Part shown: in pieces, positions 11,737 to 24,435 of the stretch
Layout: every line of letters begins with the position of its first letter
Position numbering within the stretch: position 1 is the stretch's first letter
Source: Torreya grandis
Lineage: Eukaryota > Streptophyta > Pinopsida > Cupressales > Taxaceae
DNA: 64,000 nt
Direction of reading: 5' to 3'
NCBI GenBank assembly: GCA_037957365.1
Contig: JARHVA010000001.1
Span: 14,462,001 to 14,526,000 of the forward strand
Notes under the pieces: generated by a model
Seen by the model: only the letters and a program-made list of their open reading frames with translations
What the model was told of the DNA's origin: nothing
Databases searched by the model: none
Position numbers and translations under genes: made by a program

Positions 11737-13535
11737 TCTTGGAATTGGTGCATCATTTTCAGCAAGACAAGAGACATCGAGTCCTTATTTAATTACTTGT
11801 AGGGATCATATCCATGAAAATCAGAGGCTCATTTATTAATGAAAAGATATAAAACTCCATCTAAAAGTGATTCAATTTCCACCTCACTATTTTCTAGTAC
11901 TTTGTCTGAGATAACACAATTAGTGTTCACCATGCTTGGCATATATGGCTCCAAATGAAATATTGTAATAGGTTCAAAATGTATTATATCCTCATAACAT
12001 TAAATAGGTAAAATCAATTGATAAATATCCTCCATATTTGAAGTAAAATATCTTGACAGACACATGGCAAAATAGGGAGGCAGGTCCACTAAAACTACAT
12101 ATTGTTGAATAACAACATTGGGGCAAGCATGTAATGTTATTTTAGGCTTTTGATTATGCCTTATGTCTTTATTGGTGAGCCATATACTTTTAATACTCCT
12201 TTGGTATTTGTCTCATATACAAGACCAAGCTTGTATGCAATTTGTTTGGGCATGATCATGTTACTAGCTCCACTATCTACCATACAATTATGGACTAAGC
12301 AGTCACCTACTATCAAGGAGAGATAAAAGGGAGGGGTTTTATTTGATTTGACATTGAATTTATCTACCTTTGTCATGTTATGTCCCTGCTGATCAGGTTA
12401 CTTGATTTGTTGGTCTGAATTGGCCAAGACAGCGCCTTATTTCTCAACTGGTTCTTTAAATATCTTAAAGATCTGAAAGTTCTTGAATCAACATGTCTTT
12501 TTTCCTTGGAATGGCAAGGGAATCCTACATGCTAATTCTAACATTTGATTTCTTCATTTGATCTATAATGCTAAAATATTTTCCACTAACCTTTGGTTGT
12601 AACTTTTGAGCCATTGGTTGTTTTCTAGTTAGGGGCATTTGGTGAACTTTTACTATCTCTATATTCTGAATCTTTTATATTACAAGAACAACAACTTGAT
12701 TTTGACATTCTTTGACATAAAATTAGGAACACTAGATGTATTGTTCACATCTCGGGCTTCTTCAACTACTCTTTTTTTAGCTCTAGTTAGAGCTGCCACT
12801 TGACCACTTGTGTTGCTAGTTTCATCAACTTGGTTGAATGCAATGTGATTATCCAAATGCCAATTAACATTGATAACATTATGTATCCCTTGAACTTATT
12901 GAGTTTCTCCTTGGACTGCCATATTCATGTCTTGATACTAACCACCTTGAAGAGAGAACTCTTCGTGTGTCATTTTTGGCATAGTAATATCTTGTGATAC
13001 TAAGGCTTGATTTTGAGTGTCATTTGAATTGGAAGATTGCCAACCTAGATCTTGCATCAAGTTATTTTGGGGAACAATAGCTTTTGAACTAGAAGGTACA
13101 TTGGGATCAAGGGTTGCATATGGCTTAGTTTGGGTTACGGCTCCTCGATTTCGATAAGGTTGCCTATTGTCATTGAAACCTTGATAAGGGGGCCTTTGGC
13201 TATTGAAATACTGATAAGTATTTTGGTTTTGTTGCTGGTAAGGTCTTCCTTGATACTATTGTCTCTTGAGTTGAACAATATCATTTCCAAAAGCTTGTAC
13301 ATTGGTTTTCAGATCACCAATCTTAGTAGATTGATTATGAAGGGCTACAACTTGGAATTTTGGAGATGGAATAGGAGCTATAGATGGAATTTAGGGAACT
13401 TGAGGAGGAACATGTTGCAATTATATAAAAAAGGGTATTAGAGGCTTTGGATCAAGTTTACCAGCTTGTATTAAGCCATTTTCTGCCCTGATAGTTTTTT
13501 TAATAGGCATTTAGCAAGGTATTACCACCCATAGA
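11737..13535 (-). other. Gypsy-1 internal region without readable genes apart from the protease
   Basis: Between gag, protease and RNase H the minus strand has no long frame. The plus-strand frames at 12800-12997 and 13130-13441 have no family match and are taken as chance. The region presumably held the rest of gag (nucleocapsid) and the protease ends. Confidence 0.6.
12161..12376 (-). pseudogene. Gypsy-1 aspartic protease relic
   Basis: A 71-residue stretch containing MVDSGASNMIMP, the D-S/T-G active-site triplet and flap-side hydrophobic pattern of retroviral-type proteases. It lies between gag and the RNase H/RT region as expected. The C-terminal half of the protease is not readable in one frame. 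Confidence 0.85.
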
Positions 13536-14048
13536 CTATATCATGACACTTATATCAAAATTAAGGGCCTTAAGGTAGTACAAAAATGCATACTCTAGGG
13601 ATGGTATAACCAATGCAAGGATCCTAATCCATGTCTTTTGAAATTTGAGGTTAAAATCAAACATGAATTCATGGGGGTACTTTTTTATAGTAGTCAGTTG
13701 TTCAACCAAAGATAGATGATCTGACTTTTCTTCAAATTGCTTAACTAAAACTGCACCTAACACATCCCAAGTAGCAATGGATAGTAAAATAAGATTCCTA
13801 TACCATTTCAATGTTTTTTCCTTGAAAGAACCAACAAGCAATTTGATAGCCACATTATCTTGAGTAACATTATGAACAAAACATAAATTGGCAACATCTT
13901 GGATATGCTCAATAGCAATAGTTTTATCCCATTCTCTAGAGAAGAAAGGGATACCTTTTAGGGCAGACACAAGAATGTCATCATATTGGGATAAATTCAG
14001 GGGACTACCCCTATTAAATGGGACAAACACTTGATTCTTAATAACCAT
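13536..14048 (-). pseudogene. Gypsy-1 gag (capsid region) relic
   Basis: A 170-residue open stretch with the plant Gypsy gag pattern: LKGIPFFSREWDKTIAIEHI, then DNVAIKLLVGSFKEKTLKWY, a TWD-LGAVLVKQF segment and HEFMFDF-LKF. In the family, gag forms the cytoplasmic particle that packages the RNA. The continuation toward 12.4 kb is full of stops, and I could not find an intact CCHC zinc knuckle. Confidence 0.85.
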
Positions 14049-14370
14049 TTGGGCAAAAGGGATTTGGCTTATGGGGACAAGAGATTGGACTAAAACAATA
14101 GGTTGACTAGAGGATGAATACTACTTTGGAGGATAAGGTCTTGTACTATTGAATCTTGATCTTTTATAAGAAGTAGAAGGCAATTCAATATGTTCAAAAG
14201 GAGTGCCTTTACTTGATGATCTTGTTGTAACTTTTGGCATGAAAACTCTGTCTAGAAGATGCAATGAGCTCTTCAACTTGAAGGATATTCAACCTTTGAT
14301 GATGGTAGATCTTTCTTGTTGCTGTAATTCCTTCTTCTTAATCTTCAAACTTCACTTTTACCAAAGAAAC

Positions 14371-14392
14371 TTGGTCCCATCAGGCATGCCAA
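14371..14392 (-). other. Gypsy-1 candidate primer binding site
   Basis: Three or four bases inside the 5' LTR boundary the minus strand reads TGGCATGCCTGATGGGACC. A TGG start directly after the LTR is what a tRNA 3' end (CCA) would pair with. I do not assign the tRNA. Confidence 0.45.
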
Positions 14393-14395
14393 AAC

Positions 14396-17073
14396 TATTG
14401 GGGTTTTAGATTTTCACCCTAGCTAAGGAGGGGATTGTTCAGATCTTCCTACTCAAATCTAGTCCAACATGGGATTGATCCTAGGTTGTGGGTACCCTAA
14501 TAATGGATCAGACCTCTGGAAAAGGTCGGCTTCTTTATAGATATATCACCTAGACTAAACCTAAATTAGCACTTGCTTGGAAAAGGGAGAGAGATTTTAC
14601 AAAACTTATAAAAGCATGTAAAAAGAGATGATGCACCAATGATTTGATCACTCCAACTCACACAAAACACACTATGACATTTTTTAAGACCAAAGAACAT
14701 AAATCTCGCATAAATACTTCAAAACAAGGCATTAATCAATTACCAATTTAGCAAGAGAGGGTGGATATCCACTTTTAGAATAGACAATAAACTATAGATT
14801 GTACTTGTAATGACCCATGAGAATTATGAAACACTTCTTGAAGATGAGAAACTCAGACATAAGCAAGGAGCATACATTCACTTAACAATAATGCATGAAT
14901 TCATAGAACACACTTCAATTTGTCTTAGAAAAGGATGGATTTCAGTCTTTATTGTATCAAAGAGGCGTCATAATATAAATTTTGACAGAGTCTAGTCATA
15001 CCAAAAAGAGGGATAGATGATAATAACAAGGTTTAGAAGCCTGTATTTATAGCAAAGAGAAAGAGAGAGAGAGACTTGTACATTGGATAAATTCCAACCA
15101 CTTTTGATGGATTAGCACTCTCAAAGATGTTGACTCGTGATCTTATCAACAAAGAACAAATGCCCTTATCCAAAATTAAATGTAAAAGAATTAAATGTCC
15201 AATGCCCCTATCCAACCGCTATATTTCTTCTTGGAACTCCATGATATCATCTACTTGATCTGGTGACGAGGATCATGTATTCGAATTGATTGAAAAGTGT
15301 CACATCTGCATTAGGTATCCAACTGTATCTAATATTGAGCTCCACTAATGATGCTTGGTATTTGAAATGTGGCCCTGGTTCAACCTTGGTTCGCCTTTGA
15401 GATTGACTCCTTGTCATTTACTTTACCTGGGTCCAAAATAACCTCTTTGACTTTCATAAAAAATGTCCTTAAGTTTGCCTTTATTTATTTGTTGTCAATT
15501 ACCAACTCGGACCGTCTACATTATGCCCAACCATCTTTATGTTCATTGGCTCCACAGATACGTTGACTTATAAATCTGCCTTGCTCCATTGATCTATATG
15601 TGCACAGATGCCCACGAGCCATCGATCTGCTGCTAACTGAATGCGCTTGTGCCACTTATCCTCAACTTATTAGTTTCTTAGATTCGTTGACCTCTTTGAC
15701 TCATGCTCGTCATCCGATCTTGATGAGCAATTAAATGTGAGCCTTTGTATTTCCCTAGTCCCACCTTCCTCTCAATTCTTACGCTTCGTCAGATCATGAT
15801 GTATGAGCTCACATGCATCATTGATTTAGTTGGGACCCATCCTTTAGTCAGTGAATGTGCACCTTTGGATCTCAACATGATGATCCACACCATTGGATCA
15901 TGTCCAACTTGTATATATTTAAAGGCTTTAACCCGGAGACCTTTTGACTTGGTTGACTCCAATGCGGATCATTGATTTAGTTGTGTCAGTATGAGTTCTC
16001 CCACGAACTGTTAGATCTTGATGAAATTCAAACCTTTTAAGGATCTTTTGAAATTAAACAGTTACTTATCGTGGTCAGAATTTGACAGTCATGTGAATGA
16101 CTTCTAGACTTGATGCATGCCATCAGATTTTTGCTCAGATTGAATGCATACCATCGATCTCGAACCCATTTGAACATAAATGACTATTTCCTGTTGTCTG
16201 AACTTTGACATCTGCACGAACGTATTTGACATCCACACGATTGTCACTACATATTTGAAAAACAACGGTCGTCTTCTCTGTTTGAATTTGACACTTTCAG
16301 GGTCATCCTGGACTTTTGTTTGGGGCACCTTGTTTGAAAGAATCTTTCCAAAACCTTGAATTGGACCATTTTCCCCTGAAATGACCCTTCAAAAAAATTG
16401 TATAGGGCACCTTTCTCTTGAAGAATTATCCTTCGAGAAAATGTTTTGGCCACTTTGCTTGAAAAAGATATCTTTCGGAAAAAATATTCAGGACACTTTG
16501 CTTGAAGGCCTACCCTTTGAGAACTTTGTCTAGAACCATTATCTGAAAACTGACTTTTCAGGACTTTTGAAAATGGACCATTTTGTTGAAGAATGACCCT
16601 TCGGAACTTTTGGTTCACTTTCTTGAAAAAAGACCCTTCAGGGAAATTGTATAGGACCATTTCATTAAAGAATCATCCTTCGAAAAAATTGTTCGGACAA
16701 TTTTCCCAAAATAAATAGGTCTTTGTCTTTTGATTTGGATATTTTGTTCGAATGGATATATATGCCTTCGAAAATTGTCTTAGACAATTTGTCCGAAAGA
16801 ATTCAACAATTAGCCAAAAAGGGTCCCAAAATAAATCAACTTAGCAAAAAGCCCAAAAGAATTAAAACTCAGTCAAATAAAAGGTTTGAAAGAATTCAAG
16901 TAAAGACTTAGTCTAGAAAGGGTTTTGTACTTAGATTTTATTTGAACTGCACTTGAAATGTTGCTTGATCCTTGAAGGTTCGGACACTATGAAAAACTGT
17001 TCAGATACCTGCTCCTTCCACTAAACTCTTGGACTAGACAAATTTTTGGTATGTAGACCAAATTTGGTCAACA
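14396..17073 (-). repeat. Gypsy-1 5' LTR
   Basis: This is 2678 bases, paired with 5281-7930. On the minus strand it precedes gag and is therefore the 5' LTR carrying the element's promoter. Differences from its partner are scattered substitutions and small indels, for example an extra TTA in the TAAATTAGCAC segment near 14564. Confidence 0.93.
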
Positions 17074-17794
17074 GGGCCATGATGCAAAGGCCTAGATATA
17101 ATCAAAAGTCAAGTGGAAGGTGAAAATGTTGATGTCTTAGTTATGAACTAACTCACATTATCTTAGATGTGGGACCGGTAGGTAGAAAATGCTAGGAGTG
17201 GGAAATGAGAACATAATTATTTTGTAAAAAATGGGTGGTGGAGACAAAATGGCACTTCATCATGGAGTGTGCAACCTATAGTGACATATGTATCAAGTAG
17301 AAGAACCTAAGAGTAGACAACCTAATTGACTTGTTTGAGGAGGCGAGGCTTGACAAAACAATGAGTATTTTTATCAAGATCCACAATGGAAGATCCAGTA
17401 TCAAAATAGAATTGGAAATTTTTCAAGACTAATAAAGCAACCCTTATGTCAAGTGGTGTGTCAACACGCAACAATTGTGTTACAGCACTTGGTCCCATAG
17501 GCTGTTTAGTCTTGTGAACACTATTAAAATATTTCATTTGTTGTTTATTCATTATGGTGAAGGCATTTTCATCGCCAAGCTCATACCAAAAATTTGTCTA
17601 ACATCACGTTATATGCTTGTCAAATATAGGTTTGCCACATATATAACCATTTTTTCTAAAGTTTTTCAGGCCTTTAACAATTGAACAGTGCCCAAATATA
17701 CCTTTTTGACATTGTTGAGGCATTTTTATCAGCTATTGGCAACACATAGAAGAGGGCCTACCCTGCTCCTCATATTTTTGTTCTCTTTTTAAAA

Positions 17795-17945
17795 ATGCAT
17801 GCACTCATGCCGTCATTGTTTGCTTTTTACAAAATGAGTGCACTCATACAATCATCGTTCATTTTTTACAAAATGTGTGCACTCATACAATCATCATTCG
17901 CTTTTTACAAAATGCATGCACTCATACATTCATTGTTCTCTGATC
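17795..17945 (+). repeat. 39-bp tandem repeat, four copies
   Basis: Copies start at 17795, 17834, 17873 and 17912, each ATG..TGCACTCATACAATCATC with CTTTTTACAAA. The period of 39 is a multiple of three, so the plus strand is open as four 13-residue repeats (M-ALI-SSF-FYK). No evidence that it is translated. Confidence 0.95.
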
Positions 17946-19119
17946 AAATTAAATCCCAAGCTTTTAATTATTTAAAATGTTGAGAAGATTCAGTTAAAGT
18001 TCATAGAGAATGAACATAGGGAATTAAATTAAATTACTTGGAATGTGTGAAATTTAAGGAAGTGTGTCGATCGTTACGTGCACAAGAGATTTGCATAAAT
18101 GGACATAACATGTTAAAATATTTGCTAACAATTGAACTCACGACATGTGGAAGAATGATCTAAAAGCTATTCAATTGAAATTTTTCGGTCACAAACATAA
18201 AAGAAACATATTAGATAACATGGAGTATCATTTGAATATATTTCAAGGTTGACTAGAATTTTATAATATAAATGTAAACAAACATTTTATTTTCTCACCT
18301 TAGACTTGTCGAGCTTGAAACAATGAGGCAATCTATAAAATGTCTCCAACTTATTGATGGCCTCCCCCAAAATTTGAATTACCTTCTATAGGCGGTTTTT
18401 TCATTGGTGCCCTCTCATTTCCATTCACATTATTACCTTTAACCTTACTCTTCACAGTGCCTCTGCCACGCTTACTTGCAAACACTTTTGCATTTTCATC
18501 TATGATAATTTTAAGCTTTATTTCACTTCTTCACTACACTATACTAGTTTTGTTTTGAATACATACATAAAGATCATGCAACTAACAGAAAGTAAAAGGT
18601 TATCATTGTTTAAAGCAAATGTGTGGAAAACATAGCTTGTCTCAGTAGAATTTATGTTCAAGTTTCGAATTGTTTGTCTTGTAATTGCTATTGGCAACTA
18701 GACCTAACCAAACTCGATACTCAATATACTTGGGAAATACATTGGCCAAGACTAAGTGATTCAATCCCATGATATATGGGGTTCACATTTTTCACCATAA
18801 ATTTTGAAATATGTAATTGTACGATGTTTTAATGTCCACATGTAATTCCACTTGTTGGAAAGGTGGAGTTGTCTGTTAGTTGGGCCAATAGCAACAAATG
18901 GTCATAACAATTAGCTTCTTTATTGTCAGATTTGAAGAGATTAACATCTGAAATGCCACCAATTATAGTCTCGTCAAATGTGATATGACATTATTGCATG
19001 TCTTTCCCAAATACGATTTCGCCAAATTTATGTCCTAATAGAGATTAATAAATAATTTGGAGCCATCTCCGATTTTCATCCAGGTAATATGATATTATAT
19101 AATTAATTATAATATTATA

Positions 19120-19158
<39 letters not shown>
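19120..19158. repeat. (CA)n microsatellite
   Basis: About 18 CA units flanked by AT-rich sequence. Confidence 0.95.
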
Positions 19159-19159
<1 letters not shown>

Positions 19160-21499
19160 TAATTATATATTAATATATTTATATATTAATATCATGTTAA
19201 AAATAATATATATAATTATGTATTGGGTAACTAAAACAGCGCGGTGAAAGCTACAAATTGTATTTATAGATGTGACATGTCACTAAACTTTGTAGGTTCT
19301 TCATGTCTATCACTGAAATATTCTATCATTGCCCCTCACAATCATTTATCTTCTCCACTTGTATTTGTGTGGGATGGGATGTGTTTTATGGAGTGTGACT
19401 CATGCGGTTATTAAGGCGACTCACTATATATAAATATAGAGAGAGATAATTGTGACCTGCAGTGACTTTTATTAGTGTATGTGTGAGATGTGATTGTGAT
19501 CTTAGTGATCTATGGCCATTCTTATTGGAGTGTGTTTGAGAGATGATTATGACCTTTGTGACCCATAGCCACTCTTATTAGATTGTCCAAGGTCCCTTTG
19601 TGACCATTGTGGCCCTTATAGGTATTAGGGATGACACTATTATTATAAAGTGTGATGTGTTATAAATTCTCACCCACAATTTATTAGTGCGACTAATTTT
19701 ATATATAAAAATGTGAATGATATTTTAATAGTGAAATTAAAACTAAGATTATATTAAATTATAATATAATTTATGACCCATAACCCAATTTGGAATTTAC
19801 ACCTTGTGTCTAAATAGGATAAATTTATAATCATTTTATAAGTTTTCGTGTGCTTTGAATCAATTGGTGGGTTCAAAAAATGCCTTTGATCAACTTATAT
19901 AAAGTGGCTTCCTTGAGGGCCCTTAACACATAGCACAAGATCATAACTTGGGTAATTATGTTACAAGACTCATTTCTTGTTTAGAGATTACATATTAACC
20001 TGCAAAGTTAATTATGAGATTTATATTTGTACCTCATTATCGTGCACACTTTCTGTGTTAGATGTGTTGTTCATGGATGCATTGGTTATGCCAAGAGGGA
20101 GCTATATATATATAATAGAGTAGGTTTTGAAGTAACATGGGAGGACACTACAAACCCCACCCAACAAGCCGCACATTTTGAAGATCTTGGCTGGCCCCTT
20201 CAGCTGTTGTATTTGCTCACAAAATGAACTTTGTTTGAGTTGCTAAAGATTTAATCAGATATTCCTACAGAAATACACCCTCAGGAAAATCGCCTTGTTA
20301 GTCACTCCTTTCTCTAAGAAAACCAAGAAGTTTGCGACCACTACATTGATCTTAACATGGTTGGCAACATGACTTGTTTTGGTATTTGTTTATGAACAAG
20401 TGGTCTTGCCCATGACACCATTTGGGTTTTTCTATTTTTTTTAGTTTATGGTTAGTTGTTCATAAGAATACAAGGATGATAGTATTTTTCCGTGCTTCTT
20501 AATCATATAAAAGCTATGTATAGCTTCTTCCTCTTTAATCATACTAATCATATTTCTTCTACTTCTCCACTCTTTTATTCTACTACTATACACTTCATTT
20601 CTTCACTTTTTTTAAACCCAGAACATATAAATGTAATACTTTTGTTAAAGACGGGTGACAGTTCAAAAAATCCGTCAATTTACAACCAAAAAAAAAGACA
20701 TTGCGTTATTTAAAATACATTTTCTTAACCATCAATTGTAGTTTGGTGTATGTTTTATTCAACACAATGATCACAATCATGTGAAGTTGTATACTTCATG
20801 CAACACAAAAATCGCATGAACCGGCCACTACACTACCCTTGTTCTTATTATCCTCATTATATTTATTTCTTGCACTCACTTCAAATGCTTATACCTCTCC
20901 TCAACTTTTTTTTTCCTTTTTGGAAGAGGGATAAGCTTGTATGCTATTTCATCTTATAAAAGTATTTTTTTTTTTAATCTTGTTTTCAATTTGATTGTAC
21001 TCTAAAAATCGTTTAGCCATAATTTATGGTGTTTATAACGGAGTGGGGTGGGTTGATCGTTATAAATAAGAAATAGCTGAAGCCATGTAACAGTAAAAAG
21101 AGACCCAAAATTTAAAATGAGACCAAAGAGGGTGGAACAGAAGAATGCTTACTCACAAAGAGCCCACAAATTTTCCATTCTACATAATAACGAAATAAGA
21201 GATGCGATCAGGTGCAAGCAAGTTAAAGAAAACCAATTATTCACTCATACAAATGGGTTGATTTGTTCCCCAAAAAATAAAAAACGATAATAAAAAAGGA
21301 AATTCATTACAGTTTCTATTTAAAGTTCATACACAATTTTATTGGAAGCGTTAATGTATGAGAAGAGGGGAGCAAGATATGGTTCAAAATAGAAAAGTAA
21401 ATAATAATCACTAACAAGTCAAAATTCGAGAGAAAAATTTGTACAACTTTAAGAAATGAATGTCAAAAATTTGTCAAAACATAAATAGAGGACTTTTAA

Positions 21500-23522
21500 G
21501 TTACATGTTTAAACATATGTGAACTGGCTTCATTCGTAAGTACTGGACTGGGTTACATATCTAACCTGCAGAAGACAATGTACTATCAGAACCAAGACAT
21601 GCTATGTTATTCAGCATTATATTTTTGTATAGCCACTAATACTCGAAAAATCAAACCGTCCAAAAGATGAGCAAGCTGGTGGGGACATTAGGATGGAGCC
21701 TACCCTAAAACAAAAAAAATAGAAATGGATTGAGAAGCGAGGGTCAAATGGTTATGCACATACAAAACACTGTCCTATTGCACCTAGAGCCCTCTCTCAG
21801 GGCCAGGGGCACATGTCACAATACATAGTTATAAGCCACAATTCAACAAGTATTAGGAGTTTCCTGTAGAAGGCAGAAGATAAAGATGCATGGTTGCCCA
21901 ATTTTTTGTCAGAGTGATGGAAATGAAAGCACTAAAAGCATTTCCAGTGAAAAACAAAGGCCCAGAACAAACATCTTTGGAATGGAAACCCTTGATCTTC
22001 AATGTCAATACCGTGCAAACAACTTCAGTCTCCAACCGGGGATTGTCAAGATTCAAAATATAGCTTGGGATTTCCAAAGCTCCAAGCAAATTTTTCCTCC
22101 AAAACTCTACATGACTAATATGTTTTCATCTTTTCATGTCTCTTAAAAAAAAGGATTTTCCAACTTCGGAAAAGGGGGCCAAAATGTTAGAAAGGGAGAA
22201 GAAACATTCAGCCTCTCGCAAAAGACGGCCATCATTTCTCAAGCAATGGACAAGGCCGCATAATTGTTTCTTGGGAAACATTCCACTAAAATGGTCCAAA
22301 ATGTTGAATGAAATGTCAAAATTTTCAAAACAAAACAGCTACTTCATATCTCGTTTTTATTGGAAATTGCAAGCCATCAATGCATTGCAAGTAACATAGG
22401 GTATAGACCTTTATAAGGACAGTATACAAAGCCGGAAGAGGCCTTAGGATCACTACCAGTTCCCTGTAAACCATATCTTGCTTGCATTGTATAGACTATC
22501 ATTAATTATATTACATTTTACTGACAGGTAAAAATAAAAAAGGATGTTCTTTATGCTTCAAATAGCTCAACGTAACTTCCAGACAGTAATTATTAGCTAT
22601 GTCTAGATACCATCGATCAAATACATAGTTCCCTGGAGATGTGAAGGTACGGCTACTGGTACTGGTACAGGGATGCTATTCAAATCAGGATATGTGAATA
22701 AATTAATATGGGTAAAGCTATAGTGTATATAGATATAGTCACCAGAAAAGGTGGGCATCATGTCCCAGTCCTTATACTGGAGTTTCCTGATAACTATGAT
22801 GCTACAGACGTGAAAGCTATTTTTGGGCACTGAAATGAATCTTGTTCCCTCGAACATGTAAAAATTTCACAGATAAATGCAACAAAGTTATGCATATACT
22901 GCTTTTATGATTAATGAAGTTTTCCTTGTAAAAACAAATGCACAATGCCAAAGACGTGAAAGCTATTTTTTAGCACTGAAATGACTCTTGTTCCCTCAAA
23001 CATGTACACATTTTGCTGAGAAATTCATAATTAACAAGGCTGTAAATATCCCCGCTTTTATGATTAATGAAGTTTTCCTTCAAATACAAATGCCACAAAT
23101 TCACATAAAACTATCTAAGGTCAAATTCTCAAAAGAAATTATGCTCAGAAAAGATGATGCTCATTACAGGTTTGTGCATCATTAGAACAACCAGCTTCAA
23201 CAATAGAGTGCAACATATGTATGGGGGTTTTGGCACTGACACTACAATTGTTTTTTTTTCGGAGGTACAAACATAGTGTGTTTCAATATACAAATCCTCA
23301 AAGATGCAGGAATTTCAAATCATAAAAAATAACAAAAAATAAATTAAATTGCAGTCAAGTTAGGATAAATATAGCACATAACGAGTACTAAACCTCAATA
23401 GAACAAAAGACTATACAGTAGCTTTACTCAAATTGATGCTACACCTAAAACATCACTTGTAGCAAGCTACTTGAAGATACATAATACCAAGCATCCCACA
23501 AAACAAACTCACCAAATATATT
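21500..23522 (-). other. Probable 3' UTR and downstream flank of the TOL gene
   Basis: After the TAA at 23523-23525 the minus strand continues AT-rich with no further coding match. Possible AATAAA-type signals (TTTTATT on the plus strand) occur near 22347 and 21339, but neither is clearly the site used. A GTGAGT close after the stop could be a donor of a 3' UTR intron. The segment also holds a 146-bp tandem duplication at about 22800-23098. The true transcript end cannot be set from sequence alone. Confidence 0.4.
22800..23098 (+). repeat. 146-bp tandem duplication in the TOL 3' flank
   Basis: GACGTGAAAGCTATTTTT at 22807 and 22953, then CACTGAAATGA, CTTGTTCCCTC.AACATGTA and CTTTTATGATTAATGAAG followed by TTTTCCTT in both copies. 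The offset is 146 bases with scattered differences. Confidence 0.88.
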
Positions 23523-24435
23523 TTACAAACTTCCACTTTTATTGGGTGAAGTTTTGCTTTTTGCTTTGGCAAAGTCAACGAGGTCTTCAAACAGCTTATC
23601 TTCAGGTTTAACTTGTTTGCTGGAAGTTGAGGATTGTTGGGAATATGCAGTAGTTCCATATGCATCGTTGTAAGTTCCGTCACGAAGGGAGAGGTTTTGA
23701 GTCCTTCCTGTCAAGTCATCATGAGTGGATTCACTGTAACCATGCATAAACTGGCCAGAACCCAAAGCATGCTGCTGCTGAAAAAACTGTTGCCTCTGAT
23801 TGTATTTTGCTGGAGGAGGGGGAATCACTGGTTTAACATTGCTACCGTATACGAGAGGTCCTTCTTGACCATCTGGAACTTGTGATGCATTCTGTGAATG
23901 TTCAACATCCCAAGGAGCAGGAGGAAGGCTTCCAGGACTCTTCTGTGTTGACTCATTTAAATTCTGTGATTGTGGCCCATATATAAGTGTTGGCTGCTGT
24001 GGATTAAGGAACTTCCCTGTTGGATTCGACCACTGCAAATCCTGGCCAGATTTGTCCAAGTATGACCCCTGCCCATAGAGTGGGAACTTTTGATATTCAT
24101 TCTGTTGTGTTGAGGACATCCCTGAAGAGTAATTTCCATTCCGATATGAAGAACTTGATTGTGAATTAAATGGATATGGAGAAGCTTGCTGGGAGAGAGA
24201 GACAGGTGAGGACTGTGTGTGTTGCCCATTGACTGTGCTAGCTGCTGGCGGAGTTACAGCTGTTGGTGACTCATAAGCATCGCCACTGAGAAAATCTACA
24301 GTTTGCTCCGTTTTCTGAGCCAGAGTATTGACGTTTTTCAGTCCTGGTGGTGGGGGTATCAATGGGAGTTGACTAGCCGGCTGATTCTTTTCATTGTTAC
24401 CAACTTTCTGATAAGCCTGTGTGCTGGATCTTGAC
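23523..24435 (-). CDS. TOL exon 9 (C-terminal tail and stop)
   Basis: This exon is 913 bases encoding 303 residues and TAA. It starts [10 protein letters not shown] after the split Arg codon (acceptor TTGTAG) and is rich in Pro, Gln, Ser, Tyr and Asn, consistent with a disordered tail. It contains PPPAPWD-like and [16 protein letters not shown] segments and ends [27 protein letters not shown], the conserved TOL C-terminal block. An in-frame ATG just upstream of the acceptor is intronic and is not taken as a start. Confidence 0.94.

Larger units (their letters stand above)
5281..17073 (-). mobile_element. Full-length Ty3/Gypsy LTR retrotransposon, degenerate (Gypsy-1)
   Basis: Two long direct repeats (5281-7930 and 14396-17073) bound an internal region with gag, protease, RNase H, reverse transcriptase, a second RNase H and integrase, all on the minus strand. 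Read on that strand the LTRs begin TGTTGACC and end CCCCAACA (one end mutated to CCCCAATA). The flanks are GGACC (5276-5280) and GGGCC (17074-17078), a 5-bp target duplication with one change. The two LTRs differ at very roughly one base in ten where compared by eye, so the insertion is old. Every reading frame is broken by stops or shifts, and integrase has lost catalytic residues. Inference: cannot move by itself. Confidence 0.95.
17074..21499. other. Intergenic region with simple repeats only
   Basis: No supported gene. A minus-strand segment near 18340-18505 reads DENAKVFASKRGRGTVKSKV followed by a Gly/Asn-rich stretch and a stop, and 17322-17552 is an unrecognised 76-residue frame. Either may be worn retroelement sequence. 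The 39-bp repeat and CA run are listed separately. This is the far 3' side of the TOL gene. Confidence 0.45.

Noticed and set aside
22603..22857. Minus-strand frame with a PVPVPVAVP run, and a TACTGGTACTGGTAC motif resembling a hAT end
   Set aside because: The similarity to the hAT end is short and simple-repeat-like; no second end or target duplication was found, so it is not called.
23453..24229. Alternative frames over TOL exon 9
   Set aside because: They are shadow frames of the Pro/Gln/Ser-rich coding sequence; only the frame ending at 23523 joins exon 8 in phase and carries the conserved TOL ending.
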